Origin: Triglochin maritima
Taxonomy: Eukaryota; Streptophyta; Magnoliopsida; Alismatales; Juncaginaceae
Direction: 5' to 3'
Length of the DNA: 64,000 bases
Assembly (NCBI GenBank): GCA_963682175.1
Contig: OY821775.1
Span: forward strand, 49,510,053 to 49,574,052
The notes under the pieces were generated by a model. That model did not search any database. It was not told the DNA's origin and worked only from the letters and a program-made list of their open reading frames with translations. A program made the translations under genes and the position numbers. This document shows positions 42,803 through 53,352 of this stretch, one piece after another. Each line of letters starts with the position of its first letter. The first letter of the stretch is position 1.

Positions 42803-42893
42803 AAACATTTTATACTCTCCCTCAAGCAATCTCAGCCGTCCACCTCATCCTCTCCATCTAAAACAAGATTAAGTCCTTAATTAGGATTAGGAT
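41224..42893. repeat. large inverted repeat with GTCGAC palindromes
   Basis: Two arms (about 41224-41820 and 42160-42893) are inverted copies of each other, matching from the outer CCTAATT..TTAATC segment through a CT microsatellite, a GTGGTTCTTCTAAGGCTTC block and a GTGTTGGAGT..GTCGAC block to a shared TTAAGTTAACTTAA core. CGGTCGACCG-type palindromes recur through both arms and the loop. Short frames in each arm are mirror copies, not host proteins. It may be a long-TIR Mutator-like or foldback transposon; no target duplication was identified. Confidence 0.7.
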
Positions 42894-43300
42894 ATACCAA
42901 GTTTACCCAAGCAAATAAGCTTCTTTTTTTTGCAATAATCTGAGTATTATTTTTGTTACCATACTCGTGTGTGATCTAAATTTGGATTTCTTCAACTCTC
43001 AATTTAGAGTGATCTAAACTCTTGAAATTTAAATCATCCCAATAACTTGTATTTTACATCTTTTTTATTATATCACGTAATATATCTTCTTTATGATTAT
43101 CAGGCGTTATGTATTTAATATCTTCAATATAGATGCAGAAAAGACGAGTCTTAGTTTCCATTTAAAGATCAGTTAGATACAGAAAATATATAAACATCCA
43201 CTGATTGTGAGATATTTTATGATGTTATCATCACTGATACACATCCAAATTTCCTGTTTACATTTTTGGAGACGGCAAAGATGAGATCATAAGAGGAGCA
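42894..43300. other. duplicated kinase-gene upstream-like sequence
   Basis: About 42950-43250 resembles 51070-51320, the upstream region of the second kinase gene (shared AAGAGTGATC, TCTTCRATAT, TAGTTTCCATTTAA and GAGATATTTTATG blocks), yet here it lies downstream of a kinase fragment. It marks a junction left by deletion within the tandem array. Confidence 0.5.
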
Positions 43301-43459
43301 TGTACCATTGTTCTCGTCTTTTAATTTGCCAATTTCGCCGCAGTTGATGAGGTAGTGAGCTTCAGGGACATACCTCGTGTTGTTGGCGCATAAGCTAACG
43401 AGAAAAAAGGTAGAGAAAAGCAACATGAGAAGGTGAAGTTTGAGGGAGATCATCACCAT
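43301..43459 (-). pseudogene. CrRLK1L N-terminal relic
   Basis: A 53-codon segment starting MVMISLKLHL encodes a signal peptide and the first strand of the malectin-like ectodomain (RYVPEAHYLINCGE, KDENNGT), clearly homologous to residues ~1-57 of both intact kinase genes. Homology stops abruptly at 43301, and DNA resembling the upstream region of another copy follows. It cannot encode a receptor and is a truncated paralogue. Confidence 0.85.
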
Positions 43460-43989
43460 TAACAGATGGTGGTGTCTATTGGGAAAGAGAGATTCAACCA
43501 AAAGAATTGCTTGGAGTTCTATTATTGAAACAAGCTAGAGATTTTTTTATCGGAGGTTTGAAATGTCTGCTTGTTTGACTTCGTTGACCTTAATTTGGAT
43601 TCAGCTTCTTCGAATTAGAGTGACCTTTGACCTTTCTCTTAAAATTTAATTCATCCATCTTACAGTAAGATTCTTACTTGTACTTTTTTTTGCCATAATA
43701 TCACGTAGAATTAATCTTTCATATGTCTTGTGTAAAATTATATTCCAGCGTATTCAAGTTCAATTCGAGACTTTTATGTAAAGTAATTAGGATAAATTGC
43801 ATCATTCTTTCTCAACTATATACTTGTAACATTTAAACTTCTTGAACTTTTTAAAATCTTACGGTTAAATTTTCTAAACTTTGGATTTGTTAAGTGTTGC
43901 CTCCGCAAAACCGCTAAGAAAAAAGGTGAAAAGGTAGAGGAGAAGGTGCTTTTTTTAATAGATTTTTGTATGGGATTTTATGGTTCCAC
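43460..43989. other. upstream region of the kinase relic
   Basis: Contains a TTGACTTCGTTGACCTTAA-type segment similar to the upstream DNA of the two intact kinase genes, then AT-rich sequence. No gene is seen. Confidence 0.4.
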
Positions 43990-45605
43990 CATTGCCTAAT
44001 ATCCTAGGGTGATTTGCTTGAGTACACCTCAAAATGTGTATAATGGTTGAAATACGTCGTGCGTTTTACTATTCACTTGGGTGCACCTATATTTCAAATT
44101 TTATTGTTTGCGTACCCTTGGGTCATTTGTGGGTTCCATTTCGTTAACTTTTCTATTGATACATTTACAAAACACACCATCTAAAATATAAATGTCCTTA
44201 ATATTAAATAAGAAAACATAAAACAAAAATCTACTTTACAAACACACCACCTCTTTTTTCTCTCTCCTCTCTCTCGTCTCTCTCTTTTTTGTCCTCTCTT
44301 CCCTCTCCCTCTCTCTCTTGTTCTCTCTTCTCCCTCTCTCTCCTATTCTATCTTCTCCATCTCTCTCTTTCTCTCTCCTTTCTCTCTCGCCAAAAGATCA
44401 GATAAAATGACTTGAACAATGTTGAAAACCATGAAAATAAAAAATGGGAGAGAGAGGGAAGAGAGAGAAGAGAGAAGGAGAAGAGAGAACAAGAGAGAGG
44501 GGGGGGAGAAGAAAGAACAAGAGAGAGTAGAAAGAGAGACAAAGAAGAAAGAGAATGGGCTGACGTCTGGACGTGGACGGAAGTGCTGGAATAATGGTTC
44601 GACGAATGGACTAACGGCTGGACGAATGGGCTGACGTCTGGACGTGGACGGAAGTGCTGGACAAACGACTGGACGAATGGACTAACGGGTTGACCAACGG
44701 CTACACGAATGGACTAACGGCTGGACAAATAAATTTATGTTCCCTCAGATGTCAACCCATTGGTCCACCTGTTAGTCCCATCGTCCAACCGTTGGTCTAG
44801 CCCTTCTGTCCACATCCAGACGTCAGCCCATTTGTCCAGTCGTTAGTCCATTTGTCCAGCCGTTGGTCCACCCTTTAGTCCATTCGTCCAGTCGTTAGTC
44901 TAGCACTTCCGTCCACGTCTAGATTTCAGCCCATTTGTCTAGCCGTTAGTCCATTCGTCCAGTCGTTGGTCCACCCGTTAGTCCATTCATCCAGTCGTTG
45001 GTACAACCGTTACTCCAGCACGTTCGTCAACGTCTAGACGTCAGACCATTCTCTCTACTCTCTCTCTTGTTCTCTCTCCTATTCTCTCTTCTCCTTCTCT
45101 CTTATTCTCTCTCTCTCTCCTATTTTTTATTTGAGCTTTTTTATTTTTATGATTTTCAACATTGTTCAAGTCCATTTATCTGATCTTTCGTCCAGAGAGG
45201 AGAGAAAGAGAGAGAGAGAGCGGAGGGATATAGTAAGAGAGAGAGCGGAGGTATATAACAAGAGAGAGAGTGAGAGGGAGAGGGAAGAGAGAGAGAGAAC
45301 AGGAGAGAGAGGGAAGAAAGGAGAGAGAACAAGAGAGAGAGGAGAGGATGCGTTTGTAAAAGAAATTTTTGTTTTGTATTTTCTTATTTAATATTAAGGA
45401 CGTTTTCATTTTAGAGGATATATTTTATAAATGTATCAACAGAAAAGTTAATGAAATTGGACCTACAAACAGTTATAGGCAAGCAATAATATTTGAAAAT
45501 ATAGATGAAAACAAACTAATACCCTGTCATCCACGTGTATTTCAACAGTACTGTGCACGTTTTGAGGTGTCTGCCAGCAAATCACCCAATATCCTATCAT
45601 CCACA
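43990..45605. repeat. 1.6-kb foldback element with internal minisatellites
   Basis: Left and right arms are inverted copies: GGGTGATTTGCT..ACACCTCAAAA at the outer ends, then GTCCTTAATATTAAATAAGAAAA (read in short pieces), then CT-rich on one arm facing GA-rich on the other. The centre (about 44570-45040) is a tandem array of ~20-bp TGGACGAATGGACTAACGG units whose orientation flips near 44770. The whole can fold into one long hairpin. Foldback and long-TIR Mutator elements have this form. Borders are approximate and no target duplication was secured. Confidence 0.7.
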
Positions 45606-46229
45606 TGAGTGATGGGGTCACTTAAACAATTGATGGGTTCACACTTAAACTAATATCCTATCATCCACTCAATACACCGATGTCGACATTTGATCCCAGA
45701 CCATTCCATCGTCAGTGGAATAGAGGCTACGCGGAAAAGTAAAAGATTCCTTTGGAAATTTAGGTTATGATTTATGAAGACCGTAAACATACATCTAAAG
45801 AACGAATACGCCAACTAATTTCTCAAAAAAAGGGCAAACGTACACTGTGGATTTAATTACGCCCGAATCTAGATTAGTGATCTTGATGAGTCAATAAACT
45901 TGATCGATTTGGCTACTGAATTGATAGAGTATGTTTAGATATAGAGTGAGGCTACGTGCATTTAGCTCAAAATGACAATAGTGGTAGCAATTAAAAATCA
46001 ATAATATTTGGAAGTAGAAATTTGAAATTTGCAAACAAAGGTCGCATCGTTATGCAGGCATAATACAAGGAATAAGGATCACTAATAGTAGTGTGTATGA
46101 TTTGCGTATATAAATAATTCACATGAGATACAAACCAAGTTCCAAAAAGGAATCTGAGAAAATAGACTAAAACAACGAAATAAGCATATCAATTCACATA
46201 GCCCAAATTGGTGTTCACGAGAACTTGAG
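45606..46229. other. 3' flank of receptor kinase 2
   Basis: The last ~250 bases before 46230 resemble 62860-63108, the 3' flank of the kinase exon at the right edge, showing that the duplication unit extends beyond the coding region. No gene is seen. Confidence 0.45.
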
Positions 46230-49200
46230 TTATCTGCCCGTGTGATCATTGATTTGAGAGAAAACTGTACTTGGCCCCAACTCATCAGTATCAATACTCA
46301 CTTTTGAGGTGCTTGTGGTCGCAGTGCTCGTGAAAGTATCCGTGCCGGTGATGTTCGGTTCGAACCAGGGTTGATCAGTACTAGAATTATTCTTTTCCTT
46401 GGTAGTGAAGAGAGCAATCTCATCGTTAGGGGTGGTGATGGCTTGTTCTTTCTCGTAGCTAACTTGAAGTTGCAACGCAAACTCTAGGCTCCAGAGGACG
46501 TCACCCATGGTTGGGCGATCGACGCCTTGGTCGGCGAGACAACTCTCTGCCGTCTCCGCGAAATTGTCGAAGCATTTGGGATCGATCTTACCTTTCAAGA
46601 CTGGGTCGATGATCTCTTCTAGAGTGCCTTTTCTTTTGCAGTGCTTTGCCCACTCTGCCAAGCTCACCTACGTTAGCAATTCAAATAGACGACTCGAGTT
46701 AGCAAGAGCAAGTTTGCAACTATATAGTATCTTCTATCTCATCTGCACTATGCATTTCTAAAAGAATCAAAATCTAACAAGGCCTAAAAAATTTAATTAA
46801 GGGTTCGGTCTGATGAATTTTAATGTGGTACAAAAACATTAAACAACGTGGAATGCTACGACATTTCTGACATGAACACATATATGATAAGAGAAACTTT
46901 TATTGTTGATTAGTTTAATTACGATGATGTGTGATGAATTAACATAAAGATAAAATTTAGATGCAATTTGACATGTAAACATAATGATTGTACACGATAA
47001 AATAATCAACTGTTTCTTAGTTAAAAATGACCATCATAAAAAGTTATAGCACATAAACATCAATATACATAATTATTTGATTATTACCAAAATTACTTAC
47101 CTAATTCTAGTGAACTGTTGTTGCACAAGATAAAATATGATGTACCATAACGACTCAAGATGTATTCCAAGCATACCTCCTCTCTTGGCCGGTTTGGTTG
47201 AGGCTGGAGCAAAGCAGGGCGAGCACAAAGCAACTCAAATAGTACCACTCCGAAAGAGTAAACATCAGATTTGTTTGTCAACTTTTGTCGTCTTAAGTAC
47301 TCAGGATCCAAGTACCCAAAGCTTCCTTTCACAAAAGTGCTAACATGAGAGTTCTCCAATGATGGGCCAGTCTTGGACAAACCAAAGTCTGCAACTTTCG
47401 CCACCCAATTGTCGTCAAGAAGGATGTTAGTGGTTTTTACATCTCTATGGATGATGGGGTTCTTTGCTCCACAGTGGAGATAATGGAGACCCCGAGCCGC
47501 ACCAATGGAGATCTCCAACCTTTGCTTCCATGACAAGGGTGGGTTTTTGGTCTTGTATAAATGATCCCTAAGAGTGCCTGTGTGTGGAAAAGATCGTCTG
47601 AGTACTGATTATCTTTAATTAATTGTAACGAAAAGTATATTCAGCTGAATATGAAACCAAATTTGAAATTTTGTAGTTACAGTTTTATGTAACGAGGATA
47701 ACTTTTAATGGACTAAAATTCTTAAAAGTCAAAGTTGAAGGTGAAACAAAAAATGTCATTTGAGGTGCCTAAGCGTACTACCTATCAGGGGCGGATCCAG
47801 AAATATTTTTTGGGTGAGGCAGAATTTCTTCATGTTATACATTTTTTTTGGATGACCCACAACTTTAAGTTGATAATTTAAATTAATTAATTAATTAAAA
47901 AAATAAAAAAATTGAAAATATTTTTCCTATTATTAACGTTTTTCCAAACCTACATATATTAAAATTCAAAAGACATTTTTACAACAATAAAACACGACAC
48001 ATCAGTTAAATTGATTTTATTCTTACAACTTAAATTCCAATATCCAAACACAAAGCATGTGGTTTGAGAATATTTTTTGGCTATGTTCGTTCTTAAGTTT
48101 AAAGTTGATAAAATATAGACAAACAGAGAGAACAAAATAGTGTATAAGTATAACATAAAATTATACTAAAAGAATTTTATAATAATTATTACTATTTATG
48201 GTCATTGTTATTTTTGTTCGTGGAATCGCAGGTTTTAGATTTATTATTCATTCTACGACTCTTATGTATAGAATAAATTTGATAGATAAGTTTCTTATTA
48301 ATGTTAGCTTATTTTAATTTTTCATTCCATTTTCAGTCAACAAACTAACTCGTCGGTATCAAAGTGAGATATAACAACATGCCAATAAGTATAATTGTAC
48401 TAGAAAAGTAAGATTGCACGTCATAATAATAAAAAAGTTAAATCTCATACATCAATAATAACTAACTAAAATCTATGCAATGTTCATTTTTCAATTAAAA
48501 TTTATCAAACTTACACAACAATGCAAGTTCAAAAGATTAGAACTTATTTTCCAAACGTAGTTGTTCAAAAAAACTTCAAAACCCCAATTTGAATCAAATT
48601 GATTCTAAAATCATTTTTTGTGAAAATGTTATCTTAACTCTTCTGAAATTAAACAACATGTAAACAATTATACCACCAAATTCAAGCCAATACACTTAAA
48701 TATATGAAATTGAATAAATGTCAAAAAATTAGATTTTTTTTTTCAAAAATCACGTGGCTCCGCCACTGCTACCTATCATACACTTAAGTGGAAGATAGAC
48801 GAAAATTAAGTTTAGAGATCAACTTAATTAGATGTTGTTACCGTTGCTCATGTAGTCATATACCAATATCATCTCATTGTTCTCGTGGCAGTACCCAATG
48901 AGCGAGACAAGATGTTTGTGGCGGAGCTGAGACAACAATTCGATCTCGTTGAGGAACTCATACAAACCCTGGTCGGCCGAAGGGTTCGAACGCTTTATAG
49001 CCACCTCCATCATATCCGACTCGCCGCGAATTTTGCCCCGATACACCTTTCCGAACCCTCCGAACCCCAAAACAAACTTCTCGTCAAACCCATTGGTTGC
49101 GATCTTTATAACGGCGAACGGGAACTGGTGGCCAAGGTGGGAGGCAATGTTGCTCCCCCCGTTATAGGATGACGCCAGGAGCGAAGTCTTAAAGCTCTTT

Positions 49201-50859
49201 CTGGTTCTACGTCGGTACAAGAAGACCGCAACAGCAGATATCAACACGAAGAGAACAACTCCAACGACGGCTCCGATGATCGCATGGGTGTTGGACTTCG
49301 CTGGAGGAAATGATTGTATGTTATTTTCTGGCGGTACTTCTTGATTGGTCGGTGGTGGATTAATCGGGTTTGGACTTCCGAGATTGTTGTTGGGGCTTAG
49401 CTTGAAAACCTCGAGTCCGTTTAAGATGGCGTCGTAAATTTGGGATTTTTCTCTCGTATGTGGATGTAATGCAACCCAAATATCTTGTGATTGTTCTTCA
49501 GGAGGAAATATCAAAACATAATCCAAATACGTCGGGTTCCCTGTAAATGGTTAATATATATGAATAATTAAGCCCAAAAACTTAGTTAAAATCCACCTTC
49601 TAACATATATATTAAAATATGCAAATGAATATGACAAAATTACTAACTAATTAGATTAAATGAACACATGTAAGTATTCTTCAACTATAAGTTGTGTGAT
49701 TGAATCCAACCATATGGTTATTCAGAAAATATCATATAATCACGAACGTTGGTGAGAAATTACCAATTTTTTCAGCTAAAACGATGACATCGGTGTCTTC
49801 AGAAACCGTCAGGTTGTTGATGTAAATGGTGAATACCCTCATATTAGTCTTGGTTATTGGATACTGAATTTCACAGAAATGCAACCTTACCAAGTAGTAG
49901 AATCCACTATCTACTGTCAAAATCCAAGTAAGGTTGTATCGTAAATTCACACTGTCGTCCTGACCCATCATCCTCGCCGTCCCGTAAACATCTGGTGGAG
50001 CTATATACTGTGGAAAATCAGGTCGGTAGTTTATGGTGACATTGTTGTCTTTTACATTCGTTGCCCCAGAACCGGAACCATAGAGGTACATTGAGTCATC
50101 GTTCCACGTCCGATACAAACCCGAATCATCCTCTGGCGAGATAACGTTTCCTCCAACGTTCAAACGGTACACTGTTTCCAATACAACATCATCCGGGACC
50201 TCATACGACTTGGTGGAGCCCACCAAGGGCAGTGGCTTTGTGCTGAAAAAAAGATCCGGTATGGACACGATCTCGATGCCGTTGATGAAGGCGTAGGAGT
50301 TGGGACGAGTACTTGAGGGGGTGAAGGTGAGGTTGAGGAAGTTAGAAGTGATCTTGACCGAGTACTCACATACCAAAGAGTCATACTTGAGGGCGACGGC
50401 GGTCTGTGAGGCGCTGAAGGAGACGGAGGAGATGTTAAATATCGCGTTTTCGGCGGTTACAGTGGGGTGGTTGCCAGAGGTGTAGTTGGTAGGGTAGAAG
50501 TAGAGCCGGATGAATTTGCGACCGGGAGAAACCCAAAAGGTGTAGGTGAATGCGGAGGTGAAGATGCGCGCTTTCATGTACGGGGTTTCGGAGATTCCTT
50601 GCTTTTGAAACTCGGCATCTGCAACGAAAGAACTCCCTGCAGCGTTGGCTTGTTGGAGGTTTGGAAATTCGGACCCTACGTCACCAATCCATTTACGATT
50701 ATTTTCGTCTTCTGAATCGCCAGTTTTGCCGCAATTAATAAGGAGATGCTCCCGTGGGGGGTAGTTTGCCGTGTTGGCCTGAGAAGCGCTCAGGCCAACA
50801 CTACAAAGGAAAGTGAAGTAAAACAAGAGTGGAAGGCGGAGTTGAATGGTGATCACCAT
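46230..50859 (-). CDS. CrRLK1L (FERONIA-type) malectin-like receptor kinase 2
   Basis: Four in-phase exons, 49764-50859, 48842-49540, 47177-47577 and 46230-46667, give 877 residues. Layout equals receptor kinase 1: signal peptide; malectin-like ectodomain ([43 protein letters not shown]); a Pro/Asn-rich juxtamembrane linker; a transmembrane helix ([21 protein letters not shown]); a kinase with [35 protein letters not shown] and GYLDPEYL; and a Ser/Thr-rich tail ending NDHTGR. All catalytic motifs are present, so it is probably an active plasma-membrane kinase of the RALF/cell-wall sensing group. Intron 2 (47578-48841) is enlarged by a hAT element at 47786-48768. Intron positions match kinase 1, proving tandem duplication after intron gain. 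Confidence 0.92.
47786..48768. mobile_element. hAT-type element in kinase 2 intron 2
   Basis: The ends are CAGGGGCGGATCC and, inward from the right, CAGTGGCGGAGCC. A perfect 8-bp target duplication CTACCTAT flanks it (47778-47785 and 48769-48776). The interior is AT-rich and non-coding. At 983 bp it is a non-autonomous copy. Confidence 0.92.
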
Positions 50860-51298
50860 GAGTTGATGGAGAAGGAGAGATCAATAAACAACTGTATCGA
50901 GAAGGAAAATAAGATCTCTTTTTTTGTGTGCAAAACATAAGATTTTAGTTTTAGATAACATACTTAAAAGGAGTCCACATGATTGAGGAGACTTCTTGAC
51001 TTGAGAAGTCTTTATTGACTTGGTTGACTTCAGAGTCTGTAGAGGGCAATAATTCGAGTCGAGTATTAGCTTCTGTTAAAGCTCTTGTTGTGATTTAAAT
51101 TTCGGATTTCACCAATTCTCAAATAAGAGTGATCCAAGCTCTCTCATCTCATTAACATATATTTTACGTATCCACTCGATTCATATCTTCGATATGCCGA
51201 GGCTAAGTGTAAGCTAGTTTCCATTTAATGATTGGTTATAAAAGAAAATTACAGAAAATAAACATCTTTTGTTGGAGAGATATTTTATGGCACTAGTT
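50860..51298. other. upstream region of receptor kinase 2
   Basis: Presumed promoter and 5' UTR on the minus strand. Homologous blocks occur near 42950-43250. No discrete motif is called. Confidence 0.45.
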
Positions 51299-52015
51299 AC
51301 CATCACTGTACCAAATCACACAAACTAAGATCCAAATTCATGTCACCACAAACTCAGCACTCTTGTGGAATAATGAGCCACTTGAGTGATTGGAGGAATA
51401 CATATCAAGTGGTTACCACTCGTTACACGTAAGAAAGAAAATTCCATCCTTTTGATATCGCATCATCAAGCAAATCGTAAGATGTAATGACGAGTCAAAG
51501 ACAAATTCACAATACCTTTCAGGTACATATTCTTCCACATATCTAGTTTAATGATTCTTAGTATTTAACTGACTAATAATATCCGAGGATCGATACACAA
51601 AAATAGTTTAAGATAACAAACATGGTGACAATAATAGTATTAAATTGTACGGGGACTAAGTTCAAATTTAATAGTACAACAATTAACATCACCAAATCAC
51701 TCAAACGAAGATCCAAATTAATGTCTTCCACAAAGTCAGCACTCTTGTGGAATAATGAACAACTTAAGTGATTGGAGGAATCCATATCAAGTGGTTACCA
51801 CTCATTACACGTAAGAAAGAAAATTCCATCCTTTTGATATCGCGTCATCAAGCAAATCGTAAGATCTAATGACCAGAATCAAAGACAAATTCACAATACC
51901 TTTCAGGTACGTATTCTTCCACATATCTAGTTTAATGTTTCTTAGTATTTAACTGACTAATAATATATGACGATTGATACACAAAAATAGCTTCAGATAA
52001 CCAACAAGGTGACAA
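51299..52015. repeat. tandem duplication, period 382 bp
   Basis: Two head-to-tail copies align across their length; for example GGTTACCACT occurs at 51411-51420 and 51793-51802, giving a 382-bp period. Differences are scattered substitutions and small indels. It lies upstream of kinase 2. Confidence 0.85.
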
Positions 52016-52222
52016 TAGTATCAATAATATTTAGAAATACGATTTTATTATTATCAGGGTTTAGAAATACAAGATTGAAAATTGCAAATTAGCATAATCT
52101 TTTCCCACTACCAACGATCAGTGACAACATAATGTATGATTTAAATGTATGAATTCACTTATGAAATAGAAAAGGAAACCCCAAAGGTTTAACAAGGATT
52201 TGCACAAGAGTAGGGGTATATG

Positions 52223-52615
52223 TAGACCTGTCAATTTTGGACACGACACGGACACGACTTTACACGAAATTTTTTGTATGATTGAAATGATTTATTACGA
52301 TATTTTTTGAACATATAAATATAAAATAATTGGTACACGATTTGACACGAACACGACACGATAAGTTATTTTTGTACACGAAACAGACACGAACTACATC
52401 TTTTGTTAGATAATCAATTGTTTTTACTTGATTATAGTCAATTAAGATGTTATTTAGAATGAAAAATATCAATATAACATGTCACTTAACTATTTTCAAT
52501 CTAAACATGATGAAATCTTTTCAATTTATACTATACACGATAACACAAAATCCTGACACGAATGCAGAACTGTCAGACACGATAGTACACGAACACGACC
52601 CAATTGACATGTCTA
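52223..52615. mobile_element. hAT-type MITE, first at the shared target
   Basis: The ends TAGACCTGTCAA and, inward, TAGACATGTCAA are flanked by GGTATATG (52215-52222 and 52616-52623), a perfect 8-bp duplication. The interior contains repeated ACACGACACG/ACACGA units. 393 bp, non-coding. Confidence 0.88.
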
Positions 52616-52623
52616 GGTATATG

Positions 52624-52743
52624 TAGACGTGGGTACCAGACCGGACCTGCGGGCCGGCCCGTCTGCTCACAAATATCAAAAGAAAAAAAAACCCGGTACG
52701 TTTAGGTTGGCGGGCTCGGGCCGGCCGACCGGCCCGTTACCTA
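52624..52743. mobile_element. second short hAT-like element at the same target
   Basis: A 120-bp GC-rich element runs TAGACGTGGGTA...CGTTACCTA, with GGGCCGGCC units inside. It is flanked by the same octamer GGTATATG (52616-52623, shared with the first element, and 52744-52751). Terminal inversion is weak (TAG...CTA plus a few bases), so assignment rests mainly on the duplication. Confidence 0.7.
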
Positions 52744-52888
52744 GGTATATGCAGTACCACTCTTGTTTACAATTTGCTCCCTCGACTATGACTTTATTTC
52801 ATTTTTTTCTTCTTAAATCAGTTTGGTCAAATATGTCAAAAACTAAACTTATCTTATAACATGAATGGGTAAAAAAGCACAATTTTAC

Positions 52889-52890
<2 letters not shown>

Positions 52891-52929
<39 letters not shown>
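52891..52929. repeat. (TA)n microsatellite
   Basis: An alternating TA run of about 39 bases, then a short ACAC tail, immediately precedes the left end of the 9-kb TIR-flanked region. A TA array also follows its right end. Confidence 0.95.
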
Positions 52930-52935
<6 letters not shown>

Positions 52936-53106
52936 GAAATATTACAATGAGACCATGTCTCATTCTAAAAAAATGAGACCCTATATTTTCATTCCTTAGA
53001 TCTAGATCCAACGGTTGGTTTATCCAACATACAATTTATACAATCAAAGGATAATATGGTAATCTTCATCTCAAGATGCCAACACATCTCGTCTCCTCAC
53101 CTCTGA

Positions 53107-53352
53107 TCCATTCCTACTCCCTCCACCAACACATCTCCTCCTTCTCAACCTTCCTCCTCCTTATCCTCCGCCGATGTCATCCCGCCTCCGCAGCAGCCCA
53201 AGCGCTGCTCCACCTCCCGGAAGAAGGTGGGGCTCGTCGGCTTCCATTGCCGGGAGACCTTCTGCGGAACCCACTACTATCCCAAGCACCACCGCTACGG
53301 CTTCGACTTCAAGATGGAGGGGAAGGAGTCCAACAAACTTGATAAGATCTGA
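53107..53352 (+). pseudogene. AN1 zinc-finger (stress-associated protein) fragment
   Basis: One frame, open from 53107 to a TGA at 53350-53352, encodes a Ser/Pro-rich linker (SSADVIPPPQQPKRCS) and then an AN1 domain typical of plant A20/AN1 stress-associated proteins: KRCSTSRKKVGLVGFHC, FCGTHYYPKHH, YGFDFK, ending KLDKI. Several zinc ligands are lost: the second Cys is Ser, the CRC pair is shortened, and the final Cys is replaced. No A20 domain or start codon precedes it, and the frame begins right after a stop. Intact relatives regulate stress responses and may bind ubiquitin. This copy looks like a captured gene fragment close to a transposon end. Confidence 0.8.

Noticed and set aside
41417..42829. 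Several 60-106 codon frames in the inverted repeat
   Set aside because: Frames in the two arms are mirror copies dictated by the repeat; none has a domain or signal.
44348..45409. Ser/Leu- and Arg/Glu-rich proteins in several frames
   Set aside because: They are products of CT/GA microsatellites within the foldback structure, with no complexity or conservation signs.
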